In this document: piece by piece, positions 19,849 through 29,230 of the stretch
Layout: every line of letters starts with the position of its first letter
Numbering within the stretch: position 1 is the first letter of the stretch
Made by a program: the position numbers and the translations under genes
Notes under the pieces: generated by a model
What the model saw: only the letters and a program-made list of their open reading frames with translations
Told to the model about the DNA's origin: nothing
Databases searched by the model: none
Assembly (NCBI GenBank): GCA_937937835.1
Contig: CALDBJ010000114.1
Coordinates: 1-60,989, forward strand
Direction of reading: 5' to 3'
DNA: 60,989 nucleotides
DNA from: an uncultured Collinsella sp.
Lineage (GTDB): Bacteria > Actinomycetota > Coriobacteriia > Coriobacteriales > Coriobacteriaceae

Positions 19849-20571
19849 TTGTCCGACATCCGATATAAACGCGTGCTTCTTAAGCTTTCCGGCGAAGCGC
19901 TGATGGGCGACGGCCAATATGGCATCGACCCCAAGGTTACCGACCATCTTGCTAAGCAGGTCAAGGAGCTGCTCGCCGTTGGCCATGAGGTCGGCGTCGT
20001 TGTCGGCGGCGGCAATATTTTCCGCGGCATGGCAGGCGCTGCCGGTGGCATGGAGCGTGCTCAGGCCGACTACATGGGCATGCTGGCAACCGTTATGAAC
20101 GCGCTCGCCCTGCAGGATGCCTTCGAGCATAACGATGTTCCCTGCCGCGTGATGAGCGCTATCCAGATGAACGAGATCTGCGAGCCCTATATTCGCCGTC
20201 GCGCCATCAACCACCTTTCCAAGGGCAACGTCGTTATTTTTGCTGCCGGTTCGGGCAATCCGTACTTTACGACCGACACCGCCGCGGCTCTTCGTGCGTG
20301 CGAGATCGGCGCCGAGATTCTGATTAAAGCCACCAAGGTTGACGGCATCTACGATAAGGATCCCGTCAAGTGCGCCGATGCCGTCCGTTTTGACAAGATT
20401 ACCTATCACGAGGTGCTCGTCCGCGGTCTGCAGGTTATGGATTCCACGGCTACGGCACTGTGCCAGGATAACCGTATGCCGATTTTGGTCCTCAACATCG
20501 ATGGCGAGGACACCGTCAAGCGCGCGCTTTCGGGTGAGCCCGTCGGCACGCTCGTCTATCAGGAGGATTAA
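19849..20571 (+). CDS. pyrH: UMP kinase
   Basis: Hexameric bacterial UMP kinase, 240 aa, amino-acid-kinase fold, converts UMP to UDP using ATP. KRVLLKLSGEALMG is the N-terminal signature, VVVGGGNIFRG the nucleotide loop, and FTTDTAAALRA the UMP-binding region. The start is TTG 19849, 8 bases after AAAGGAGGA. It is followed by frr after 2 bases, the standard arrangement. It links to the pyr operon at 34-39 kb through UMP. Confidence 0.97.
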   Translation: MSDIRYKRVLLKLSGEALMGDGQYGIDPKVTDHLAKQVKELLAVGHEVGVVVGGGNIFRGMAGAAGGMERAQADYMGMLATVMNALALQDAFEHNDVPCRVMSAIQMNEICEPYIRRRAINHLSKGNVVIFAAGSGNPYFTTDTAAALRACEIGAEILIKATKVDGIYDKDPVKCADAVRFDKITYHEVLVRGLQVMDSTATALCQDNRMPILVLNIDGEDTVKRALSGEPVGTLVYQED

Positions 20572-20573
20572 GC

Positions 20574-21110
20574 ATGGCAGAGAACATCACCGCCCATATG
20601 GACAAGTCGCTCGAGTCCCTCAAGCATAACTTCTCCAAGGTCCGTACCGGCCGCGCCAATGCCAACATTCTGTCCGACATCACCGTCGATTATTACGGTG
20701 TTCCCACGCCGGTCACGCAGGTTGCCGCCGTCAAGACCCCCGAGGCCCACATGCTGCTCATCGAGCCGTGGGACAAGGCACTCATCAACGCTATCGTCAA
20801 GGCCATCGGCGCTTCCGATCTGGGTATTACCCCCAACTCCGATGGCACCGTCGTTCGTCTGCCGTTCCCGGCTCCCACCGAGGAGCGCCGTCGCGAGCTC
20901 GTCAAGGAGTGCCGCGAGTACGCCGAGCAGGCCAAGGTGTCTATCCGTAACATCCGTCGCGACTTCAACAACAAGCTTGAGCGCGATGAGGAGCTCACCG
21001 AGGACGATGTCCGTCGCGAGCAGGCCAAGGTCCAGAAGCACACCGATGAGTATGTCGCCAAGGTCGAGGAGCTTCTGAAGGAAAAAGAAGCCGAGGTCAT
21101 GGAGATCTAA
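20574..21110 (+). CDS. frr: Ribosome recycling factor
   Basis: RRF, 178 aa, splits post-termination ribosomes with EF-G. The N-terminal helix carries FSKVRTGRANANIL, and the long C-terminal coiled coil ends near AKVEELLKEKEAEVMEI. It is slightly shorter than the 185-aa E. coli protein but complete. It starts 2 bases after pyrH. Confidence 0.97.
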   Translation: MAENITAHMDKSLESLKHNFSKVRTGRANANILSDITVDYYGVPTPVTQVAAVKTPEAHMLLIEPWDKALINAIVKAIGASDLGITPNSDGTVVRLPFPAPTEERRRELVKECREYAEQAKVSIRNIRRDFNNKLERDEELTEDDVRREQAKVQKHTDEYVAKVEELLKEKEAEVMEI

Positions 21111-21111
21111 G

Positions 21112-21906
21112 GTGCAATACGACGAGCATAAACTGGTCGAGTACTTTGCCGACGCCCCTGCGGGCGTCGGTTTTTCCGACCTTGACCTCAATAACATTCC
21201 GCACCATATCTCGTGCATCATGGACGGCAATGGTCGTTGGGCCACATCGCGCGGTCTTGCACGCACCGAGGGCCACAAGGCGGGTATCGTCTCGCTGCGC
21301 GAGATCATTACCGCCTGCGTGCGCCTGGGCGTCGACGTGCTTTCGGCCTATGCGTTTTCTACCGAAAACTGGAACCGCCCGCAGCATGAGGTCAACGTCT
21401 TGATGCACCTGTTTGCCAAGACGTTCATCGACGAGTTGCCGCTTCTGAAGCGCGAAAACGTGCGCGTTGTCTTTTTGGGTGATATTTCCGCGCTGCCCAA
21501 GAAGACCCGCGACGTTTTTGAACGCGGTCTTGCCGAGTGCGCTGATCACACCGGTATGACGCTGGCGCTTGCCGTCAACTACGGCGCGCGTGCCGAGATT
21601 ACCCGCGCTGTCCGTCAGATCGCGCTCGACGTTGCCGCCGGTAAGATTGATCCTGCCGCAATTGATGACGACATGGTGGCTTCCCACCTCTATACCGCCG
21701 GTCTTCCCGATCCTGAGCTTGTGATTCGCACCTCTGGTGAGCTGCGCCTTTCGAACTATCTGCTGTGGCAGGTGGCTTATTCCGAGTTCTACGTCACCGA
21801 TACCTATTGGCCCGACTTTGATCGTTGGGGCCTTGTCGACGCCATTTTGGCCTATCAGGGCCGTGACCGTAGGTTTGGTGGTCTGAGCAAGACCGAGGAG
21901 GCTTAA
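21112..21906 (+). CDS. uppS: Isoprenyl (undecaprenyl) diphosphate synthase
   Basis: Cis-prenyltransferase, 264 aa, adds isopentenyl units to farnesyl diphosphate to make the C55 carrier lipid for the cell wall. The catalytic Asp lies in CIMDGNGRWA. The FSTENWNRP and RTSGELRLSNYLLWQ blocks are diagnostic. An N-terminal extension of about 35 residues precedes the core. It begins with GTG directly after the frr stop and leads cdsA-dxr in a lipid and isoprenoid block. Confidence 0.96.
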   Translation: MQYDEHKLVEYFADAPAGVGFSDLDLNNIPHHISCIMDGNGRWATSRGLARTEGHKAGIVSLREIITACVRLGVDVLSAYAFSTENWNRPQHEVNVLMHLFAKTFIDELPLLKRENVRVVFLGDISALPKKTRDVFERGLAECADHTGMTLALAVNYGARAEITRAVRQIALDVAAGKIDPAAIDDDMVASHLYTAGLPDPELVIRTSGELRLSNYLLWQVAYSEFYVTDTYWPDFDRWGLVDAILAYQGRDRRFGGLSKTEEA

Positions 21907-21908
21907 TC

Positions 21909-22808
21909 GTGTCCGATCGTCCCAAGGCAATTGCTCCCAAGACATCTGAGCGCAAGGCTGTCGCTGCGGGAGCGCCCGCAGCGAAGAATGGCACCGGTTC
22001 GTGGCTGGCGGGCTTTATTACCCGTGCCGCCGCGGGTATCGTCTACGCCGTTGTCTTTATCTTGTGCTTGGTTTTGGGTATTGTGCCCACGGCCATCTTT
22101 GTTTCCGTCATGAGCGGTCTGTGCTGCTATGAGTTTTTCCGTATGACGAGGCTCGATGGCAAGATGGCTAACGAGCGCATGGGTATCGCTGCCGCCGTAC
22201 TCTTTCCGCTGTCGGCGTTGGGCGATTCGATGTTGCTGAATGCCCTGCTTTTTGCCCTGATGCTCGCTGTGGGCATTTGGTATGTCTGGTCGCCGCGTAC
22301 CCGCATCTCTGATGTGGCCGTGACGCTCATGGGTCCCATCTACACTGGCTTTATGCTGTCGGCTATCGTGCTGCTGCGCGATGCCGTGCCCGGTTTTGCC
22401 GGCGCCCTGCTTTCGGTGGGTGTTTGCGCGTCTCTCTGGGTCTCCGATTCGTTTGCCTATATCGTGGGTAGCCGTATCGGCAAACACAAGATGGTTCCCA
22501 AGATCTCTCCCAAAAAGAGCTGGGAGGGGTTTGTTGGCGGCATCCTGGGCTCGGTTTTGATTTGGCTCATCCTGTGGGCGACGCATTTCTTCAAGCTCAG
22601 CCTGCCCTATGCGCTGCTGTGCGGCGTGGTCGTGTCCATTCTGGGCGTTATCGGCGACCTTATCGAGTCGCGCATCAAGCGCGGTGTGGGCGTCAAGGAT
22701 TCCGGCAACCTTATCCCGGGCCACGGCGGCATGCTCGATCGTAGCGATTCGCTTATCTTCGGCTGCATCACCGCGCAGCTGATGCTGATGATCGGAGGCG
22801 TGCTGTAA
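21909..22808 (+). CDS. cdsA: Phosphatidate cytidylyltransferase
   Basis: CdsA, 299 aa, integral membrane enzyme making CDP-diacylglycerol from phosphatidate and CTP. About eight hydrophobic segments follow a polar N-terminus of about 40 residues. The C-terminal signature is seen as RIKRGVGVKDSGNLIPGHGG (about residues 255-274), followed by the metal-binding MLDRSDS. It starts with GTG 21909 and shares its last base with dxr. Confidence 0.95.
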   Translation: MSDRPKAIAPKTSERKAVAAGAPAAKNGTGSWLAGFITRAAAGIVYAVVFILCLVLGIVPTAIFVSVMSGLCCYEFFRMTRLDGKMANERMGIAAAVLFPLSALGDSMLLNALLFALMLAVGIWYVWSPRTRISDVAVTLMGPIYTGFMLSAIVLLRDAVPGFAGALLSVGVCASLWVSDSFAYIVGSRIGKHKMVPKISPKKSWEGFVGGILGSVLIWLILWATHFFKLSLPYALLCGVVVSILGVIGDLIESRIKRGVGVKDSGNLIPGHGGMLDRSDSLIFGCITAQLMLMIGGVL

Positions 22809-23995
22809 TGTCATTCCTGACGACGTATGGCCCCGATGGACGCCTCCGTGTTGCCATCCTGGGTTGTACCGGCTCCATCGGCACCCAGGCGCTCGATGTG
22901 TGCCGCCAGCATGCCGATCGCCTGCAGGTGACGGCGCTGTCCGTTAACTCCAGCACCTCCGAGCTTGTTGCCGCTGCCCGCGAGTTCTCGGTTCCGGCGG
23001 TTGCCGTGGCCGATGTCGCTCATGGCGATGACGCCGTGCTGCAGGAGTTGCCCGAGGGAACGAAGCTTGGCCTTGGCGCGCAGGCGGTTTGCGAGCTCGC
23101 GCGTCGCGACGATGTCGACTGCGTGCTCGTTGCTATTGTGGGCGCCGCTGGTCTCGAGGCGAGCCATGCGGCCTTGACCTCAAATAAGCGTCTTGCCCTT
23201 GCCAACAAGGAGTCCCTCGTCGTCGGCGGCGACTTGCTTATGCCGTTGGCGCAACCGGGCCAGCTTATTCCAGTCGACTCTGAGCACTCCGCCATCTACC
23301 AGTGCTATCTGGGGGAGAACCCACGCGAGGCTCATTGTATTTGGCTCACCTGCTCGGGCGGTCCGTTCTTTGGCCGCACCCGCGACGAGCTCGACCGCGT
23401 GACGCGTGCCGATGCCCTCGCACATCCCACGTGGGCCATGGGTGCCAAGATCACCATCGACTCCGCCACCCTCATGAACAAGGGCCTGGAGCGCATTGAG
23501 GCCATGCATCTGTTTAACTGCGACCTCGATTTCATTAACGTGGTCGTGCAGCGTCAGTCCAAGATTCACTCTATGGTCGAGTTCGCCGACGGCTCCGTGA
23601 TGGCGCATCTCGGTGCTTCCGACATGCGTATTCCCATCCAGTTCGCGTTCTCGTATCCCGAGCGTTGGGATACCCCGGCGCCTCGTATCGATTTCCGCGA
23701 GCTGGGGCAGCTCACGTTTGATGCTGCCGACATGGATACCTTCCGCTGTCTGGCACTGGCCGAACGTGCCGGCAAGACGGGTGGCACCATGCCGTGCGTG
23801 CTCAATGCCGCCAACGAGGTCGCCGTCGATGCCTTCCTGCACGATGGCTGCAGCTTTACCGATATCGATCGCATTGTGGAATCCTGCATGGATTCCCACG
23901 ATATGCAGGCGGTCGATTCGTTTGAGCAGCTTCACGACATCGATGCATGGGCGCGTGAAAAGGCTGCGCAGGTGCTCGCCGCAACCCGTTCCTAA
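22808..23995 (+). CDS. dxr: DXP reductoisomerase
   Basis: 1-deoxy-D-xylulose-5-phosphate reductoisomerase, 395 aa, the second step of the MEP isoprenoid pathway, NADPH dependent. The Rossmann motif is ILGCTGSIGTQALDV. ANKESLVVGGDL and PVDSEHSAIYQ carry metal and substrate ligands, and KITIDSATLMNKGLE is a family block. With ispG downstream it gives two MEP steps in one operon around the protease gene. Confidence 0.97.
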   Translation: MSFLTTYGPDGRLRVAILGCTGSIGTQALDVCRQHADRLQVTALSVNSSTSELVAAAREFSVPAVAVADVAHGDDAVLQELPEGTKLGLGAQAVCELARRDDVDCVLVAIVGAAGLEASHAALTSNKRLALANKESLVVGGDLLMPLAQPGQLIPVDSEHSAIYQCYLGENPREAHCIWLTCSGGPFFGRTRDELDRVTRADALAHPTWAMGAKITIDSATLMNKGLERIEAMHLFNCDLDFINVVVQRQSKIHSMVEFADGSVMAHLGASDMRIPIQFAFSYPERWDTPAPRIDFRELGQLTFDAADMDTFRCLALAERAGKTGGTMPCVLNAANEVAVDAFLHDGCSFTDIDRIVESCMDSHDMQAVDSFEQLHDIDAWAREKAAQVLAATRS

Positions 23996-24020
23996 CCCAT
24001 AAGGATTGCTTTTTCGTTTT

Positions 24021-25382
24021 ATGGATACTGTTCTGAGCGTTCTCTCATCGGTCTTTTGGGGCCTGCTGATGCTTTCCGTCCTCGTGTTTTTGCACGAGGA
24101 CGGCCACTTTTTGGCGGCGCGTGCCTGCGGCGTCCGTGTGACCGAGTTCTTTTTGGGCCTGCCTTGCCGCTTTGACATCCATTACACGTCGCGTCGCATT
24201 GGAACCAAGTTTGGCGTGACCCCGCTGCTGCTGGGTGGCTACGCTGCCATCTGCGGTATGGATCCGACCGACGTCTCGTGTGCCGATCGCGTGCTCGCGG
24301 CTATCTATCGTCATGGTCGCGTGACCGTGGCCGACCTTGCTGTCGAGCTCGAGCTATCCGAGGAGGTTGTGCTCGAGGCATGCGCCTTGCTCTTGGGTTG
24401 GGGCTCTATCGCGCCTTGGTATGAGGAAGGGGAGAAGCCCTCGCCGAGCTACTATCCCACCAAGTATCAGACGCTGCCGCGAGACGCGGCGGGTTACACC
24501 ACCTTTGACGGCCGCCGTTTCGATCGAGAGCATGCGACTACCGAGGGCGATGTGTGGGAGCTGCCGTGCGGCGAAGCCGAGTTCCTTGCGCAAGAGCGTT
24601 CGCATACCTATCTGGGCCAGGGTTTTCTCAAGCGCGCCTTTATGCTGCTCGCGGGCATTCTCGTCAATATCCTGACGGGCTTTTTGCTGCTTATGAGCAT
24701 CTACTCTATTGCGGGTGTCACCGTGCCGATGGATACCAACGTGATCGGTCAGGTTGACGAGGGGTCTATTGCCGCCAAGGCGGGTATCGAGGGCGGCGAC
24801 GCGATCCTTTCGGTTGACGGAGTATCGTGCTCTACCTGGATGGACGTTTACGATGCCATCGGCAAGGCCGCCGGTAAGGACGATATCGCCATTGAGTATG
24901 AGCGCGACGGCAAGCAGCATTCGACCTCGGTTGCGCTCAAAGAGGACGAGCGCCTAGGTGTGTATGCCTCTACGCAGGTGGTCCGTTTAGACCCCATCAC
25001 GTCGGCTCGCCTTTCGTTCTCCTGTGTCGTGCAGACAGCGGAGGGCGTGATGCGCCTGCTCCAGCCGCAGCATACGATGGAGATTCTCGATCAGTCTTCT
25101 TCGATCGTGGGCATTAGCGTTATGTCCTCACAGGCTGCTGCTGCCGGCCCTGCCACGTTCCTTTCGTTTGCCGCCCTCATTTCGTTCTCGCTTGGCTTTA
25201 TGAACCTGCTGCCCATTCCACCACTCGATGGCGGCAAGCTGGTCATCGAGATCATTCAAAAGATTGCTGGCCGCGAGCTTCCGCTCAAGGTCCAGACGAT
25301 TGTGAGCTATGTGGGCATCGCGCTCTTTGCGCTGCTGTTTGTCTATATGCTTCGTTCCGACGTCCTTCGATTTATCCTGTAG
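24021..25382 (+). CDS. rseP: Site-2 protease RseP family, HTH-like insertion
   Basis: M50 intramembrane zinc protease, 453 aa. The zinc motif HEDGH is at residues 25-29 in the first membrane helix. The second metal site is PPLDGGK near 400-406. A PDZ domain covers about 235-320. Between the first membrane segment and the next (GFLKRAFMLLAG, about 201-212) lie some 118 residues (80-197) whose first part resembles a winged helix: RVLAAIYRHGRVTVADLAVE then a recognition-like helix. Homologues cleave anti-sigma factors and signal-peptide remnants. ATG 24021 sits 15 bases after AAGGA; TTG 24006 is too close to it. The dxr-rseP-ispG order is widely conserved. Confidence 0.92.
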   Translation: MDTVLSVLSSVFWGLLMLSVLVFLHEDGHFLAARACGVRVTEFFLGLPCRFDIHYTSRRIGTKFGVTPLLLGGYAAICGMDPTDVSCADRVLAAIYRHGRVTVADLAVELELSEEVVLEACALLLGWGSIAPWYEEGEKPSPSYYPTKYQTLPRDAAGYTTFDGRRFDREHATTEGDVWELPCGEAEFLAQERSHTYLGQGFLKRAFMLLAGILVNILTGFLLLMSIYSIAGVTVPMDTNVIGQVDEGSIAAKAGIEGGDAILSVDGVSCSTWMDVYDAIGKAAGKDDIAIEYERDGKQHSTSVALKEDERLGVYASTQVVRLDPITSARLSFSCVVQTAEGVMRLLQPQHTMEILDQSSSIVGISVMSSQAAAAGPATFLSFAALISFSLGFMNLLPIPPLDGGKLVIEIIQKIAGRELPLKVQTIVSYVGIALFALLFVYMLRSDVLRFIL

Positions 25383-25395
25383 GGGAGTGTTTGGA

Positions 25396-26478
25396 TTGTC
25401 TTTATCCCATCCTTTGCCTCGCGAGTTGACGCGCCCCGTGCATGTGGGCGGTGTGCAGATCGGTGGCGGCGCGCCGGTGGTGGTCCAATCCATGACCTGC
25501 ACCGATACCGCTGACGCCCAGGCAACGCTTGCGCAAGTGTGCGCGTTGGCGCAGGCTGGCTGCGATATCGTGCGTGTGAGCGTGCCCACCGAGGCCGCGC
25601 TTGAGGGTTTCCGCACCATCTGTGCCGAGTCTCCGGTGCCGATCGTCGCCGATATTCACTTTAACCATAAGCTCGCCATCGGCGCCGTCGAGGCTGGTGC
25701 CGCCAAGCTTCGCATCAATCCCGGCAATATCGGCGATTGGGCTAAGGTCGATGCCGTGATCGATGCCGCGGGCGCCGCTGGGTGCGCGATTCGTATCGGT
25801 GTCAATGCCGGTTCGCTCGAACAGGATATCGCCGAGCGCGACGACCTCATGCAGCCCGAAAAGCTCGTGATGTCGAGCGAGCGCTTCGTCAAGCACTTTG
25901 AGGACCGCGGTTTTACGAACATTGTGCTTTCGGCCAAGGCCCATAGCGTGCAAACGACGCTTGATACCTATCGAGCCCTGTCGCGTGAGATTCCCCACGT
26001 TCCGCTTCACCTGGGCGTGACGGAGGCGGGGACCAAGCTCCAGGGCACCATCAAGAGCTCTGTAGGCTTGGGTATCTTGCTTTCCGAAGGCATTGGTGAC
26101 ACCATGCGTGTGTCGCTCACAGCCGATCCGGTTGAGGAGCCGCCGGTTGCCTGGGGTATTCTGCAGTCGTTGGGCCTGCGTCGCCGTGGCCCCGAGATTG
26201 TCTCGTGCCCCACATGCGCCCGCTGCCAGGTTAACCTTATTCCCATTGCCGAGGAGGTTACCGAGCGGCTTAAGAACTACTCCGCGCCGCTTTCGATCGC
26301 TGTGATGGGATGTGCCGTTAATGGCCCCGGCGAGGCTTCTGATGCCGATCTGGGCGTTGCTTGCGGACGTGGTCAGGCCTTGCTCTTTTCGCATGGCCAG
26401 ATCATTGGTAAAGTAGCTGAGGACCAAATTGTCGACGCGCTTATGGCAGAGGTCGACAAGCTTATTGAGGAGAAATAA
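25396..26478 (+). CDS. ispG: HMBPP synthase IspG
   Basis: 4-hydroxy-3-methylbut-2-enyl diphosphate synthase, 360 aa, an Fe4S4 enzyme late in the MEP pathway. Iron-sulfur cysteines lie in SCPTCARCQ and a third in MGCAVNGPGEASDADLG. The N-terminal barrel has VQSMTCTDTADAQAT. The start is TTG 25396, 8 bases after AGGGGAG; GTG 25387 overlaps that site. It runs directly into proS. Confidence 0.96.
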   Translation: MSLSHPLPRELTRPVHVGGVQIGGGAPVVVQSMTCTDTADAQATLAQVCALAQAGCDIVRVSVPTEAALEGFRTICAESPVPIVADIHFNHKLAIGAVEAGAAKLRINPGNIGDWAKVDAVIDAAGAAGCAIRIGVNAGSLEQDIAERDDLMQPEKLVMSSERFVKHFEDRGFTNIVLSAKAHSVQTTLDTYRALSREIPHVPLHLGVTEAGTKLQGTIKSSVGLGILLSEGIGDTMRVSLTADPVEEPPVAWGILQSLGLRRRGPEIVSCPTCARCQVNLIPIAEEVTERLKNYSAPLSIAVMGCAVNGPGEASDADLGVACGRGQALLFSHGQIIGKVAEDQIVDALMAEVDKLIEEK

Positions 26479-28200
26479 ATGACCCGAGCAATGTATATGT
26501 CTAAGCTCTATGCGCCGACGCTTAAAGAGGATCCGGCGGACGCTGAGCTCGCCAGCCACCGCCTGCTGCTCCGTGCCGGCATGATCCGCAAAGAGGCCGC
26601 CGGCCTGTATTCCTATCTGCCGCTCGCATGGCGCTCGATCCGCAAGATCGAGAATATCGTGCGCGACGAGATGGACGCTGCCGGTGCCCAGGAGCTTATG
26701 ATGCCTATCATGGTCGACGCCGAGTTGTGGCGTGAGTCCGGCCGCATCGACGCCTATGGCAAGGAGCTTGTGCGCTTTGACGACCGTCACGGTCGCGAGT
26801 TCGTCCTGGGTCCCACCCACGAGGAGACCGTCACGGCCCTGGTGCGCAATGAGCTGCGCTCCTACAAACAGCTGCCCGTCAACCTGTACCACATTCAGGA
26901 CAAGTTCCGCGACGAGTTCCGTCCCCGCTTTGGCCTGATGCGCGGTCGCGAGTTCATCATGAAGGACGCCTACAGCTTCTCCGCCACGCAGGAGAGCCTG
27001 CAGGAGGAGTACGACAAGATGAAGCAGGCCTACGCTAACATCTGCGAGCGCTGCTACATCAAGGCTCTGCCCGTTGTCGCCGACTCCGGCGAGATCGGCG
27101 GCGACACTTCCGTCGAGTACATGGCTCTTGCCGACGCCGGCGAGGCTTCGCTCGTCTACTGCGACGATTGCGGTTTTGCTGCCGATGACGAGGCTGCAAG
27201 CACCAAGGTCGTTGTGACCGAGGGCCCCGGCGATGGCACGCTCACCAAGGTCGAGACTCCGGGTATGGGCACCATCGAGGCCGTTGCCAAGTTCTTCGGC
27301 TTCCCCGAGAACGGCACGCGCAAGTCGCTGGCACTCATCGACTCCGAGGGCAAGCCGGTCGTGGCCATTGTCCCGGGCGACCACGAGCTCAATGACTGCA
27401 AGGCCGAGCATGTCTTTGGCAAGGGCTACCGCATGATGACCGACGAGGAGCTTCAAGCGAACGGCCTGCACAAGGGCTTTATCGGACCGGTCAACCTGCC
27501 CGAGGGCATCCGTCTGGTGTGCGACGAGAGCCTGCGCGATTCCAAGCAGTGGGCCTGCGGTGCCAACGAGGTCGATTATCACTTTACCGGTGCCTGCCCC
27601 GAGCGCGACTTTACCGTCGATGAGTGGGCCGATCTGGTCACCGTTGTCGCCGGCGACCCCTGCCCGCACTGCGGCAAGCCGCTCTCCGCTGCCCGCGGCA
27701 TCGAGGTCTCTCAGGTCTTCCAGCTGGGCACCAAGTATTCCGAGGCCATGGGTGCCACCTTTATGGACGAGGATGGCAAGGAGAAGCCGCTCATCATGGG
27801 CTGCTACGGCGTTGGTGTGTCCCGCTCGCTCGCTGCCGTCGTGGAGCAGCACAACGACGAGCACGGTATCGTCTGGCCGGTCTCCGTTGCCCCGTACGAG
27901 GTCGCGGTGATTCCGCTCGATCCCAAGAAGGAGGAGTGCGCTACCGTCTGCGAGCAGATCGTTGATGGCCTGTGCGCCGAGGGTATCGAGGTCGTCGTCG
28001 ATGACCGTGACGAGCGTCCCGGCTTTAAATTTGCCGACAACGACCTTATGGGCTTCCCGTATCAGGTCGTTCTGGGTAAGCGTGGCCTCAAGAACGGCAC
28101 CGTCGAGCTCAAGGACCGTGCTACGGGTGAGCGCGAGGACGTGGCGATCGACGAGGTCGTCGCCAAGGTCGCCGAGCTTGTGAAGGCGGCACGCCGTTAA
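26479..28200 (+). CDS. proS: Prolyl-tRNA synthetase
   Basis: Bacterial-type class II ProRS, 573 aa, with an editing (INS) domain between motifs 2 and 3 (about residues 230-390). Motif 2 is seen as FRDEFRPRFGLMRGREFIMKD (split by the active loop), and motif 3 as GCYGVGVSRSLAAVVEQ. The anticodon-binding domain follows. ATG 26479 is adjacent to the ispG stop. It ends the pyrH-proS operon at a strong terminator. Confidence 0.97.
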   Translation: MTRAMYMSKLYAPTLKEDPADAELASHRLLLRAGMIRKEAAGLYSYLPLAWRSIRKIENIVRDEMDAAGAQELMMPIMVDAELWRESGRIDAYGKELVRFDDRHGREFVLGPTHEETVTALVRNELRSYKQLPVNLYHIQDKFRDEFRPRFGLMRGREFIMKDAYSFSATQESLQEEYDKMKQAYANICERCYIKALPVVADSGEIGGDTSVEYMALADAGEASLVYCDDCGFAADDEAASTKVVVTEGPGDGTLTKVETPGMGTIEAVAKFFGFPENGTRKSLALIDSEGKPVVAIVPGDHELNDCKAEHVFGKGYRMMTDEELQANGLHKGFIGPVNLPEGIRLVCDESLRDSKQWACGANEVDYHFTGACPERDFTVDEWADLVTVVAGDPCPHCGKPLSAARGIEVSQVFQLGTKYSEAMGATFMDEDGKEKPLIMGCYGVGVSRSLAAVVEQHNDEHGIVWPVSVAPYEVAVIPLDPKKEECATVCEQIVDGLCAEGIEVVVDDRDERPGFKFADNDLMGFPYQVVLGKRGLKNGTVELKDRATGEREDVAIDEVVAKVAELVKAARR

Positions 28201-28230
28201 TCGGCGATTTCGCTTGTAGTTCGATATACG

Positions 28231-28280
28231 GGACGGCCCCGCATTTCTCCAGATAGGGGAGATGCGGGGCCGTCCTTTTA
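28231..28280 (+). terminator. proS operon terminator
   Basis: A stem of about 19 bp starting GGACGGCCCCGCAT, loop AGATAG, followed by TTTTA. One of the strongest hairpins in the window; it closes the plus-strand operon facing a minus-strand one. Confidence 0.93.
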
Positions 28281-28300
28281 TCTTGTCGGCGTACTCAATC

Positions 28301-28345
28301 GCTAAAAGGAAACCCCACAGCCCATGCGAGCTGCGGGGTTTCCTT
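28301..28345 (-). terminator. Terminator of the minus-strand kinase gene
   Basis: AAAGGAAACCCCACAGC (28305-28321) pairs with its complement at 28329-28345 with one mismatch. Read on the minus strand it is followed by TTTT, so it ends the kinase transcript that converges on proS. Confidence 0.85.
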
Positions 28346-28378
28346 TGTGCCTCCGATACGAAATGAATCGCTCAGATA

Positions 28379-29143
28379 TTACTGGTAATCGACGACGTCG
28401 ATCCAGTTCTTCAGGAACTCATCGTTCACGTTGCGCTTACGAGCGAGCTCGGAAGCGGCGACGATGCTCGTCCACTGACGCACGACCTGCATGGGCATGT
28501 CGGCGCGGTCGCAGTAGAGCTCCAGGTAGGCCTCGGCCTGGTCCTTGCTGTTGAGGGCAAAGAGCAGGTAGGTGGTGGCAACGTCGGCAGCAGGGGAGCC
28601 CTGGGTAGCGTGTGCCCAGTCGCACACATAGAGCTGGCCGTCGTCGCCGACGATGACGTTGGAGGGGTTGAAGTCGCCGTGGCAGACCTTGAACTCCTTG
28701 GTCATTCCGTCCAGACGCTCCTGAAGGTTGTAGCGCGTGGTGGCATTGAGCTGATCAAGGCTGTCGATCATGCGGGCGAACTTGTCGCGCTGACGGTTGA
28801 GCAGCGGGGAGGTGTAGCCGTGGATCTCGATCTGGAGGTCGACGAACATCTCGAGGTACTCACCGAAGCGCTGGGGCTCGGCAGTCATCTTCTCGGCAAG
28901 GGTGGTGCCCGGAACCTTCTCGGTCACGAGCGCCCAGCCGTTGGCGTTCTCGAGCTGGGAAACCTCGAGAGCCTTGGGGCTGCGGATGCCGCACTCATTG
29001 ATGCGGGCAAGATTCAAAGCCTCATTGAACACGTCGGAGACGGGCTTGGTCTCGTTAAAGACCTTGACGATCTTGTCGCCCAGGTCGTAAACGACCTTGT
29101 TGCCGCGACGGACGAGCTCGGTCTTGGAATCGGGTAGCAGCAT
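28379..29143 (-). CDS. APH/choline-kinase-like phosphotransferase
   Basis: Predicted small-molecule kinase of the aminoglycoside phosphotransferase superfamily, 254 aa. The catalytic loop is CHGDFNPSNVIV (Asp base, Asn metal ligand) and the metal-binding Asp lies in CDWAHATQG. The N-lobe has the lysine region in GDKIVKVFNE. No signal peptide or membrane segment is seen. Its substrate is unknown; resistance is not implied, because many relatives phosphorylate sugars, choline or other metabolites. It lies 87 bases downstream of adhE on the same strand with its own ribosome binding site (GAAAGGAT), so co-transcription is possible. Confidence 0.8.
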   Translation of the reverse strand: MLLPDSKTELVRRGNKVVYDLGDKIVKVFNETKPVSDVFNEALNLARINECGIRSPKALEVSQLENANGWALVTEKVPGTTLAEKMTAEPQRFGEYLEMFVDLQIEIHGYTSPLLNRQRDKFARMIDSLDQLNATTRYNLQERLDGMTKEFKVCHGDFNPSNVIVGDDGQLYVCDWAHATQGSPAADVATTYLLFALNSKDQAEAYLELYCDRADMPMQVVRQWTSIVAASELARKRNVNDEFLKNWIDVVDYQ

Positions 29144-29230
29144 GGTTGCATCCTTTCAACGATGCGATAGAAGCGACGGCGGGGGTGTGTGAAACACCCG
29201 TGCACCCCCGCCGTTAAAACCGTGCTAGAA

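Noticed and set aside
25402..27864. 820-codon open frame antisense to ispG and proS
   Set aside because: Spans two certain genes on the opposite strand and shows no domain.
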